DNA of 64,000 nucleotides, from NCBI RefSeq assembly GCF_019399895.1, contig NC_091872.1:5464395-5528394 (forward strand). The letters are read 5' to 3'. Shown piece after piece: positions 18,501 through 29,600 of this stretch (positions within the stretch are counted from its first letter, which is position 1; each line of letters starts with the position of its first letter). Source of the DNA: Cardiocondyla obscurior (lineage: Eukaryota; Arthropoda; Insecta; Hymenoptera; Formicidae). Both the position numbers and the translations under genes were made by a program. Under the pieces are notes generated by a model. The model was not told the origin of the DNA. It searched no databases and saw nothing but the letters and a program-made list of their open reading frames with translations.

Positions 18501-20246
18501 AGGGTTTATTATAATATATTAAAAGTTTAATTAAAATTCTAAAGTCATTTATACACGAGTTAGTCTTACAATTAACACAAGTTTACAATTTTCGCGCAAG
18601 CGCTTCTTACCAAAGAAGTTACTATCACTTTGTATTTGTCGGATAACAAGCCGACTTGTTGGGCTTGCTTCAAAACCTCGTCGAGAATTTCTATGGAACA
18701 GTCGATGATAATATTCTCAATATTTGATGATTTGATTTCTTGCATCCCTTTCCTGTGCGGAAAAAAAATACCTGTACGCTTATTATAATAGTAATAATAA
18801 AAATAAAAAGAATAATCAAATTAAGAATTAAGAAAATTAATTAAATGAAGTAATGCAGCCTACTTTATACTTTTATGAAAGAAAAACTCGTAGTTGGATT
18901 GAAAAACTTTTAAAATACTTATAATATTGCGAATATATTTTTTTTAATTTGCAATTTTGCAAATATTTATTTCTTTAATTTACCTATAATTCGGCCCTTC
19001 ACCTAATTGAAACATGATCGCGGAATCGCCTTGCACGTTCCATCGCTTTAGCAGTAGACGCATACGGATCAAGCTGTCGATGTTGTCGTACAATATCGCA
19101 AATGATTTCCATTTGTACTCGGTGACGAGTTGTTCGTAAACCTATAAAACTTTGATTAGTGATCGTTCTGTTAATGTCGATAAAAATTAAGTGAGACAAA
19201 ATAAAATAATTTATAAGCTTTTCTTAATTTATTTCTTTTTCAAAAGCAGAACAAAATTGCATAACTCATATTATTGATATTATAATGTTAGACCTGTTAA
19301 TTACTTACGCGCGATAACGAGTTTACATGCGGGTACAGATTCAGGCTTAATCCGCGCAATTCGGGAAGCTGATTGAAGTCCTGTCGCACGGTGATGTGCG
19401 GCACTTCTACTGTGTCGCATATGCTCTGCACGTGCTCGGCGATAATTTTTTCCTGAGGCCCAAAAATAGCGGCGACTCCCATATCTAATAATTCGCACAC
19501 TAAACACATCGAAAAGTCGATTTTACAAAAGTACATATACAACATAACTCCAGCGTCACTTTTGATAAAATAATGCGACGATTATTTCTTGATTACCTAC
19601 TATCGTTATTTTAATGTTACATTTTGTGAAAGGGAAAAGTTTGTGGAACAATGTTTCTTTGCAACGACAAGTCTTGTTAATTTAGATTTTTTTTTTGTTT
19701 ACCTTTCGACGACGCTTCGAGTGTATCCTCTTCGATTCTTTCCATTTCCGGTGCCAAGTACACGTTCGAAAGTTCTTCGATCCTATGCCGGTATTTGTTC
19801 ACCTCTTTGACCGACGATTTGAACATCCGCTGAATCGCCTCATCTTGATCAAACAGCCCCGCTGCGATACATAGACCCCGGTTCTTTTTAAAACTAATCT
19901 CACCGATACCACCAAAATAGCTCGTGACATAACTCACGAAGTAGCTTGTCCGTATAATATTATAACGACACGTGTATGTTATAATTCGGCTTTTCCAACA
20001 TTTCTTTTTTAATGTTTAAGAATAACAATAACTTTTTAATTGCAAATTAATTTTAATTAACATTAAAGTTGATATAATAATATAAACAGCAAATAAATAA
20101 CGCGCAAAAATAGTTTCATATTTTATTCGTCGAAGATATTAGTAAAAAGAATTTTTCTTACCTATCTGAATCTTTTTTGGGGCAGCTAGCACGCACACAT
20201 AAGGCAAGAATATCGGCAATAATATCGCTAGAGGCTTGGTCAGCAT
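15567..20246 (-). CDS. Gene B: kainate-type ionotropic glutamate receptor, Q-type pore
   Basis: Glutamate-gated cation channel subunit. Fifteen exons join to 898 codons plus stop: 20246-20162, 19861-19703, 19499-19309, 19141-18984, 18752-18611, 18488-18186, 18049-17627, 17537-17453, 17360-17084, 16974-16776, 16656-16514, 16432-16350, 16276-16161, 16073-15924, 15749-15567. The start chosen aligns with that of gene A and has an A at -3; an in-frame ATG six codons upstream (20264) is the alternative. Signal peptide MLTKPLAILLPIFLPY; amino-terminal domain to about 410; S1 with TITSERE (Arg502); canonical pore MQQGSEIAP (Gln600 at the Q/R site); M3 gate [10 protein letters not shown]2 with GST 667-669 and Glu717 (FLMES); cysteines in RNCE and GGGKC; M4 around 805-828; 60-residue tail with VSFKEELL. 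It shares the 19-residue stretch LEPYQYSGVNLTGVRLIDP with gene A, so the two are recent tandem duplicates. Unlike gene A it has one 423-bp exon where A has two, and an extra 81-bp intron in S2. Confidence 0.95.
16433..16513 (-). other. 81-bp in-frame, stop-free intron in gene B
   Basis: Removing 16433-16513 (donor GA|GTATTT, acceptor TTAG|GTATG) restores LEYEVERNC, the conserved S2 sequence seen in genes A (IEYVTQREC) and C (IEYVIERNC). The flanking exons (143 + 83 bp) then sum to exactly the 226 bp of the single gene A exon. The intron is a multiple of three and has no stop, so retention would insert 27 mostly hydrophobic residues (ILHTHILLYYIY among them) after Leu721 in the ligand-binding domain. 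I read it as an intron gained in gene B. Confidence 0.85.
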
Positions 20247-20411
20247 CTTACGGTCATTCTGCATAGACACAATGAATAGAATTAAAATGCATTAGCCTCT
20301 TGACAGGTGGAAATGTGTATCCAACAGAGTCGGATATAAACGGCACGCACAAGGGAGGGGGCGCGTACGGCCAAACGGGAAGGTCTTGAACGAGCACTTA
20401 ACCGGCCGACG

Positions 20412-20418
20412 TTATATA
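20412..20418 (-). promoter_or_regulatory. Possible TATA box upstream of gene B
   Basis: TATATAA on the minus strand, about 165 bp upstream of the gene B start codon, in otherwise GC-rich sequence. Placement would give a 5' UTR of roughly 130 nt. The motif is near-palindromic and no initiator was verified, so this is only a candidate. Confidence 0.25.
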
Positions 20419-21969
20419 AACTAACCAGGAGGCGTCGCGCCGCCTTGAAAGTCGCTCTCGGCGCGCATAAATATTTAGACCCATCTAAAATCAATCTTCC
20501 AATATTGAAGCCTAGCTATTTGCTCGACGCTTATACTCTTAATAAATCCCTGCGGGCCCTCCGCGGCACCCCTACGTCACTTCGCCGAGTTTATTTTATC
20601 TGCTGTGAAAATAAGTTTCTCTCTTCCTTCCCGTCTCTTTGTGCGCCAGCACGACCGATTCTCAGGCTGCGCGCCGCAAGATAAATCAGTATTAAACGTA
20701 TTTATGCAAGTAACCACCGTGCTCGATATTAATTATTATAATTTAGTGCCCTGCGCACGCGAGTAGGATCACTTCTTTTCAATTGCCTGAAGATCCCTGG
20801 GCAGATTTTAATTTTTTGTTCTTTTCTTTTTCACCAAAATTAAAAGAAAGATATTACGTATATTTCGAAATAATTAGTTTTTAAAGTGATTGAGATAAGG
20901 ATGTTTTTTTTAATTAAATGCTATATTAATATTGGTGGATTTCAAGTATTTATTATGCGTCGTAGTTGACCAGCGTACCTTGAGAGTGGGAATTTTTAGC
21001 GACACCAGAGTTCCACGAAGCCTACTGTCATCGTGCCAACTGCACGCAGTCTGGCGCTGTTTTTTTTTTATTCATTCATTCAGAGCCGGTTTGCATTCAT
21101 GTTTATGATTTATCACGGACGATTTGAGTATTTCGCAACGTGTCGGTTCGCCCAATCGCGTCATTATCAATAAATAATCGGCCAGCGTCGACTGCGATCG
21201 AGACTTAGGTCGGTCCAGCAGACGTCGGCGCGACATGGAAAACTAACGAAAATCTTTAGAGAACACATAACGACGTCGGTATATTTAGACGCCGAGCATC
21301 GCCGCTACTGGTGCTTGTCGCATTAGCCGTGTGACATAGATTTCGACGATATACAATCGAAGACATATTTTTCTTCGCGGAATTGCGTTTACTCCTTTCT
21401 TTTTACTCTCTATTTTACACGCTTAGCGCAGTATTGTCGCAAACGCGAGGTTGTTACCGCTGAGAATAGCTTAATTACTTTATCAAACGCGTAATCGGAC
21501 ACATCGTCGCGCTCGAAAGAGCAAACTTGCTCACAGCACCTTCCCAAACTTCTCGCTGAGCTGGTTTCACTTCGGTCAATTGAGACCCACTTGAATATTC
21601 CAAGGGAGAGATTTCCTTTCGCGGGAGGACAGAGGCGCGAAGTTACATGCAAGTTTTTATACCAATCGAGGCGCGTATCGGGATTCGGCCGATAGCCTGG
21701 CGAACGGATTATTATTCCCGAGGGCTTCGCGGAGGCTTACCTAAAAACGTGACGCTGCGGACTCGTTCTCACTCGACGCAGAAACTTTTAAGACGTGCGC
21801 CTTACTGTACGAAACTCGCGCGGCACGCGGTTCTAAATCCGAATAGCACTTCTCGCGATGCGTTTATCCCAACGGCGCATGCTCTAAACTTCCTTCCCGA
21901 ATTTTCACGACCCGCCGTCGTCGACGAATGAAGGGAACTTAAAGCGCGACGGCATATAAAAATTAGCGA

Positions 21970-22009
21970 ATTTTTTTAGACTCTCGACATCTCGAGAGTC
22001 TAAAAAAAT
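21970..22009. repeat. Perfect 18-bp inverted repeat, 4-nt loop
   Basis: The arms 21970-21987 (ATTTTTTTAGACTCTCGA) and 21992-22009 are exact reverse complements around CATC. A transcript would form a tight hairpin with a T- or A-run at its edge. It lies in the gene C to gene B spacer, outside any exon. Confidence 0.8.
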
Positions 22010-23412
22010 CGTCAAGAAATTTTTAATATCTTCGGGGAGATTTTTAAATCCTTTTAAACGCAGCAGACACCGTGAAAACTGTCTAAAATTATTTATACAG
22101 CGCGTGTATTGTTCGTGCGTTAAAATCATTACACTAATGACACCGAGGGTGGAGTCGAGAGACCATTAAGGTGTTAGAGAAATTAGTTGCGCGGGTGATG
22201 CAAGTCAAGATTGCAATTGCAGGTAAAAGTATAATCGCGGGCAATTAATATGAGAATGAAATTATAATTATCTGGTAATGAAAAATTCGTTAGAGAGGCG
22301 GGCGTGCAATTACCCGCTAATTTTGGAATTATACATGTAGGTAGCATATCACGATCAAGCGGTAATGATCGATCGGTCGGGGAGGAGAATGTGACGAAGG
22401 CAATTTTAACAGAGTCGTTTGAGTGAGAATTTACAGACGATTAATTTATTCACATTTAATATGTGTTGATGCTCGTATTACATTTTATATGAGAAGTAGA
22501 ATCGCGATAGGCTTTTAACAAACTCGTATTTCGCGACATACATATGAGAACGCAAGTATGTAACAAGTATGTAATAATATCGACGATATTTACAAGGGGT
22601 GGGTATTATATATATTATACGTATGCGTGATGTGTGTGTATGTAAATGTGTATTCTGTATACCATGTGCAGAAATTTCTATGATTTTGCATTGAGAGTTC
22701 GGTAAATCGCGTTTAACAAAATTCGCGCGGCAGGTGCAAGTAGGAGGGAAAAAAAAACCCAAACGTACTTTACGTTCCTCTTCACTTTTACGCTCGATCT
22801 TAAAATAGTATTCGCACACAGGCTATTAGTATATGTCACACGCTCTTCAAACACGCAGTCGAACATTTATTCTCTCGTCATTGTTGCATGCATCCTCCTC
22901 GCATAACGCTCAACAAACATTACGAGGGACTATACGGCGGACTGTTTTATTAAACGGTGATTTGTAAAAAGAAGGGCAGACGTGTGTGTACGATTAGAAT
23001 TAAGTTCCCTGTTTCTTTTTTTTTTACACATCGCTTCTAAATCGTATCGCAAATTCTCGCCGTAATGAATTCACAGAATTCTCTCTTGGCGCTGAGAACT
23101 TTTAATGGCGAATTTCTCTGTTATTTTCTTGCAAGAGAGAAATCAAGGGAGATAGCCGTGTTTAATTTAAAACTTGAAAAAATTCAATCTCGCTTTATAA
23201 TTGTTCGACGACAATTTACGTTTAAAAATTATAGTCAGATATGGCGCTTCAACGTAAATCTCGTTACTTTTGCAATTTCGTTTTCCGAATCGTTGCGTAC
23301 GTCAAACTGACCCGATCGTGTGTGTTTTAATTCGCACGCGAGCGAGCAGGCAATTAACGTGGCAAAGAAAATTTGTTATTCGGTCCTTCCGCTTGGTCGG
23401 GCGTCTCTTTGT

Positions 23413-23607
23413 TCATGTTAAAGGTGCTTTTCCAACGAAGTGCCTGTACTTGTTGCACGCCGCGTACTTGCTCTCCTCCGAAACGATCGACAGACTTGAA
23501 CGCTGGCCCTGACGTCGACAAAGCGCCTTCCTCGTCGGCTTTTTATTTCCGTTCCCGCGGTCCAAAGCGTATCGCAATTCACTTGCCATTTCCGAGTACA
23601 TGGACTT
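23413..23607 (-). CDS. Gene C last exon: cytoplasmic tail and stop
   Basis: Acceptor TTTCAG|AAG starts [15 protein letters not shown], the start of the iGluR tail, aligned with VSFKEELL in gene B. The exon ends APLT-stop at 23413-23415. It is basic ([11 protein letters not shown]) with a Ser-rich stretch ([10 protein letters not shown]) that could be a phosphorylation site. Phase 0 matches the donor at 26573. Confidence 0.85.
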   Translation of the reverse strand, partial: KSMYSEMASELRYALDRGNGNKKPTRKALCRRQGQRSSLSIVSEESKYAACNKYRHFVGKAPLT

Positions 23608-26600
23608 CTGAAAGTATCACGAAAAGACGATTTGCGAATAGCGCATACTCGTATAATATTTCAATAATGAGAAATATAAAAGGTAAATTGAGCTCACCTT
23701 CTGCAAATCCATGACGGGGGAGAAGCAAGAAACATTGCGACACGACTAACAATGTCATACTAGATTGTTACACACCGCGCGCCCTTTTCATCAATTTCAT
23801 TTAAAGCTATAAATAATGTAACATTTCGAAATTGCAATTTTCGTACAAGTTAATTTCGCCATGACACAGAGATTTGTCTATTCGATAACAAATTTCCGGA
23901 AGTCCGCTCCTTCGCGTGGATCGGAAATACTTTACATTGCGGCAAAAGTTGCACGTGGATAAAGGTAGTTATTTCCTAATATATTGCAGTATTACAATTG
24001 TGCATTAACTTCTTACTAAAACTTAATTAAAGTCCAGCTATGTATAATGTATAAAAAAAAAAATTAATTAAATTATTAATTATTCAAATTATCTCATTTT
24101 AAATGCGAATTAAAATAGAATTTATTTACGAAGGTTAAGCTCGACAGATTAAATTTTGAGAATAATATTCTTGAACTCCGAGAAATATTATTCTCTGCTT
24201 AATTAGAAGTAAATTCTGTGCAGACGTTATAATACAAAAGGGCAAATAAAATAAAATTAATTAAAAAATTTTTATTTATATTTCTATTTTCCGGTAACAT
24301 TATAAAGGAAGGAAGACGACTAGCTCCAATTTTAGCAAAAATTAGGTGTTCCTTGTATCCACTTGCTCCTTCGAATTATCGCTACGACAAACATCATTAT
24401 TAGCTCGAGAAGCGAACGGGCTTCCGCGCACACTTACGATCGCATATTGGTTAGCTCGACAGTTACGTATTATATACAGTAAAATGTTATCTGGTATACT
24501 ATACATTCACTATCTAACTGGTATAAAATCGTGATTGTTCTTAGTTCTTAAAGATTTATCCGCATCACTGTGAGTTGAACATCGCGGTTCTATTTTTTTT
24601 TTTTTTTTTTTTTAATTATTTTTTTTAAGTAATTAGATGTCGACTTAAACATCTTCGACTTCGCGAGGAAGGTTTCGGCCTTTCCCAATGCGAGGCTTAA
24701 AGTCTTCGTTCATTAATCTAAGTTTTGATATGAGCAAATGGCAAACGCGTGGACTTTTCCAACCTTTCGTTTACGTCGCCTCATTTTAATTTTTACGTAT
24801 TATACATATATTGCAATAATTACAGTTTTCTATTGAAAAATTGATATATCATGAATGTAATAGTCTGTTTATCGCGAATGGAAATTTGATGTTGCGACTT
24901 TGATCGACAGGTTGACCGGCTTATCCGCCAAAATGTTAAACAAATTGTACGAGCGTTATTGTTTAAGAGAGGTATTCTGTAAATTTTGTGAATTAATTTG
25001 CGTACGGACGATTCGATCTTAGGAAGGAAAATTGGAAAAGCCGAGGCTCGTTGCTTTCCTTGTTCGATTATTTTCGTTTGTTCCTATATTTTTACGATCT
25101 TTATACATCCCCCTTCCCCTCCCCCCCATCTCGGTCTCTCGTGATGGAGTTCTTCCTTAGGTCCACTGAACTCGGATCGGATACGCTTTGAGGTACGACT
25201 TGAGTTTAAGGATCTGGTTTTTCGTAGCGCAGCGCGTACCGTCGCTAGTGCAGATCAGTAAAACCTTCGCAGATCGGTTTCCCCGAGGATTTCTGCTTCT
25301 AGAACAGAACACCAAAATGCCCGAGTCAGATTCATTATTTTATTTGTGTAGCAATCAAAGTGGAGGAAAAAAATCGCATTAGTCATCGATACTTAAAAAG
25401 TGAACAAAAATAATTTGTTGCTCCATCGTGTTTTGTTTCTTAGATAAGATAGGAACCTATTAGGAATTATGTCTCGTATTTACGTAATCCAAAGAGACGA
25501 TCGGTAATTCTTCAACTTTTAATTCGTAATGTTTATTACACTTGTTGCGTATTGTTAATTTATTATTGCGACAGTCGCGGCGAGGATTCGACCGAACTTT
25601 GCATGCCGTAAGAATTCACGTGCGCCTCCCAATTCGCTGGAGAGCCGCGCCATTCAGGGAGATGTAAATCTCGTCTCGTGATCGATATAAGCGGATTTGA
25701 ATTTTTGGAGAGGGCTCCTCTGCGGGAGTGCAGGTTTGAAAGGAGGCATAGCAATATCGCCGACGTCCGCCGGCTCGCTGAGCTGTTTGCTCTTGCGTGC
25801 GCGGTGAATGATCCGCGCAAAGCATATTCGTATCCCTCGGCGAGCCCTCCTCAAATAGTTGCCTGTTTGCTCACCCTTTTGGATCCACGTAGCATGAATA
25901 CATGTCGCTGAAATCGCGTGGCCGGTGAGTTGCGAGGAGCCGCATACGTTAATTCCATTCTCGGCCGAATACTGAATTTTGTCGGAATTTTTCATCCGGT
26001 TTTCCGCGACTTCTTGCCATAAATAAATTTTAAAAAATGTAAAATCGAGCTTGTTTAAAGTTCAATTTTTTAAAGCGAGCTTTTGGGAGAAAACTCAGCT
26101 AAGACCAATCCTCGCGGACGTTATTAACTCTGAGAAATAAATTTCTAGCAGTCTTTGTTTCTTCTTTTTTGCGCGGCACGAATCGCTCCGGGCATTTCTT
26201 CAACGCGGGGAAAAAAACCTACACGTTCTCATCGGCGAATGAGAACGGACGAGTGTCTTGTCTGTCCGACTAACGACGATATCGCGCGCGGCGGGATAAC
26301 GACGAACGGGAATAACGACGCGTGGCGGAAAAATCAGAGGGGAGTGAGACAAAGTTATACGCGCGGACTATCATTTTCGTCGTCCTCGCTGAGTTGCCGA
26401 GCGATCAGACCCGAGTGCTTCTGTGTCGGGACCATTAGAGAGGAACTCCACCGTCGCGCGAGCATCAGCTGAGGACGTAATCGCGCGGCGCGTCGGGATA
26501 AATCGCGTCGGGATCGGATCCTAGTGATCCTCTGGCGCGATTCAGCCTCGCGTGCTACCTCGCGTCACTCACCCGCTCCTCGATGGCGACCTTCCGGCTC

Positions 26601-29600
26601 TTCCACACGAACTCGCAGACGGCGATGACGCAGGCGACGCCCATGCCGCCCATCAGTACTACAAAGACACCGCCGACGTTCGCCAGGCCGAGCTCGTTCG
26701 CTGCCGAGCTACTCTTCGAGGTGTCCTCCTGACCGTGGGAGAGAAACATCGATTAGCCCGCAATGCATTAACGTTGCCCCATATAGGATAATGCGTCCGC
26801 TGGGGAAACAGCGGTTTTCGCATTTAGCCCGCCGTGCGCGTTGTTAATGCACGCTGCCGGCTTTTGAACGCTCATTATTGAAGCGAGGGATTACTTCGTG
26901 TAATACTGCGTAAATTCAATCAATCGCGCCCTTGCTCGAATTCGAGCCGGTGAATTAAAGGGTCGAGGGGAGAGCGAGACACGACCGAGTCCTTTAATCG
27001 GTACTAGAATCACTTTCAAGATATTCGATATTTTAAAGTAACAGTTTACACGAAGATGTATATTCGAAATTTGTAAGACTCAAAATTGTTCTTTCCAATT
27101 TTTTACTTATTGTTAGACGTATAATTAAGATTTAATAATTTTTTTTTAACACTGATAATTTTTTGTTTTTGAAATAAAATTAATTGTGGCTTTGACCGCG
27201 GTAGTTTCGTAAGATTTTTAGTATTTTACGTCGAGGTGCTCGGCTATAATCATCCGTCTACGTTCGTCTGTCGAACAGTGGCGGGTTCGCCGCCGTTCGA
27301 GAGAAGCCGGTGAATTATCGGAAGAATTTATCGGCGTGGCTGCGCAAGAAATAGCGCAACGATGATCGCGAGCCTGGCGAAACCTCGCTTTCGCGAATTC
27401 GCGAGATAGTCTTCCCCGCGTGCCGCCGCCCTCTAACCCCCCAGTACCCTTATTTCTAACGGATGAGGGAAGTTCTCAGAGTCTGACGCAAGAATTTCGA
27501 ACGCGCTTCTCGAGTGCGCTTGGCGCACCGGAATATTCTTCATGGGAAAAGTGGAGAAATGAATTCAAAGCGAATCCACGCGGCACTCCTTTAAAATTCA
27601 CGCGACATTATTAATAATTACATCGAATAAAAAGAAAAATAATAAAAAATAAAAATAGTTTAAACAGAGAGAAACTACACCGAACTGCGAGAGTCGCTGA
27701 ATTTTTTCTTCGTTAATTTACTGTCGAAATTAAAAGGTGATTATCACCAAAGTGAAAATTATCTTAGCAGATTTATTTAATATTTATTATATTTTTTATT
27801 TGCCTTTGCCAGATTCTTTGACAAATATGTAGGAGTGATACTTCTGTTATTGTTATCTTGTTACAAATTTTCCGAAATTTCGTCGCGAACGGCCCACGAT
27901 CTAATCTCGAGATTAAACCGCGTAAATTCGCCTTAAGATACATGTTAGCTCACCCTGCAGGATCCACCGCCTCGCTTCTCCTTCCACCAGCGCGTTTTCA
28001 GCATGTGAAGCTTTCCTTCCTCCTGCAGCTTCAGGATGGCCCCGCTTATGGCCGTTCTGTACGGCGAGTCTAGAGTAAGTTCCAAGGTCGTTTTCAGAAA
28101 CTCCTCTTAGGCTGCTTTTATCGCCACGTCGTACTCCCGCGCGGAACTTTCGCGGAAGTACTGTTGCGGCAATCGTTCCCTCGCGCCCGGCGTTTTCGCC
28201 GGCTATTCCGGACCCGCGATCGTTTCCCTTCATGGCGACACTCGCTATCGACTGGCACTTTCGCACAGCCGTCGAGATCAACGCGGGCGACCGGCAATGC
28301 GATTCCATTCGATCTCCCGGGATAAACCGACGACCGGGCCGCGCGAGTCTCTTGATTCGACGAGGGAACGATTTGCATTTTCTTTCTATCAGAATTTCAT
28401 TCGCGCGAGGAAGAAGTTTTAATTGAATGGGAATTTCTTTTATTCAGCCGCGCCGATAAACCGATATAAGTACTTCATACTGCGATACTGATTAGGTTCT
28501 CTTTCCCCTTCTTTTTTTTTTTTTTTGACCGAGATGTACCGCGTCCCGTCATTTCCATTAATGGAAGTTATTAGAATTTGGAAATTAAACAGAATTATCT
28601 TTTCTCTTTCGCGAAATTGTTCAAGTAATTTTATAAACTTCCTGCGATAATAGTTGTAAAAGAGCGAGAAATGGAAAATCGAGCGCGGCATAAACAATAA
28701 TAATCACGCGAACGTCAGGAAATCTATTTCAAATTACAAACGCAGTGTATATTAATGCATCGCTCGTTTGCGTTGAATTGAATGTGACAAACGTATCCCG
28801 ATACATCACTCGATAATTGTGGATTTTAATACTCTACTATTGATCGCGTAAAATGTATTGATTAATACTTGGACCGCATAACCATTTGTTATCTTAAATT
28901 TTGATTTACATGCCCGAGCGGTGCGCGCATATTGTCGGAGTGTGGCAAAAAATTTAATTAGCACGCTTTGCATCGAGTGAGCATTGAAATCCGCAACTAT
29001 TGAGGGACGTGTTACACGTCCGGTTTACGTTCGAAACGAGCGTATACAATTTCTTCATCGCGATCAAACGTTAATTTCAACAATTAAAAATATCCACACA
29101 CGGGAAAAACAAAACGCGTAATTAAACGCTTCTCTTTTTATTTCGCATAATTTGCAATGAAAGAAACGCGATGCGATACTAAAATTATGATCGATGAACA
29201 GATCGAGAATCCATGTTGTTTATCCTTTCTCACGTATTTTAATCACCGAACTCTTGCTCGCTATTGTTTTCTCTCGGCTCGCGCGTAAACGCACGGTGCG
29301 CAGAGCAACTATCGTTAACACTTACTCGGCGGCATCGCTATGCCGTATCCCTTGGAGTCCAGGAGGCTGCCGATTTGAGTGAGGTCGCAGTTCCTCTCGA
29401 TTACGTATTCGATGGAAGTGGATTCCATCAGGAACGCGTAGCTGCCCTTCCCCTTGATCACGCGGTCCACGCCCTCGACGTTGCTCGCCGTAAATACCGG
29501 CGGCTTCGCCGACTCCATGAAGGACCACATGCGTTGGTACGTCGAGAAATTGGAATCCTAGATCACGTCGGGAATTTCGTGGCTGAGTGCGCGTGCCGTT

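Larger units (their letters stand above)
20247..23412. other. Spacer between gene C 3' end and gene B start
   Basis: About 3.2 kb with no receptor exon found. It should contain the gene B promoter and gene C 3' UTR. The nearest minus-strand AATAAA beyond the gene C stop that I see is at 22946-22951. A perfect 18-bp inverted repeat lies at 21970-22009, and a GT/TA-rich tract at about 22600-22660. Open frames here are short and featureless. Confidence 0.55.
23608..26572 (-). other. Gene C last intron (M4 exon to tail exon)
   Basis: About 3 kb. It holds T-rich tracts (24590-24615), a short inverted repeat at 24158-24195 and a possible 33-nt in-frame microexon at 25875-25907. No other coding signal was recognised. 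Confidence 0.6.

Noticed and set aside
25563..25995. Overlapping minus-strand frames considered as the gene C C-terminal exon
   Set aside because: The exon at 23413-23607 codes the recognisable iGluR tail with the right phase. These frames have no convincing acceptor or homology.
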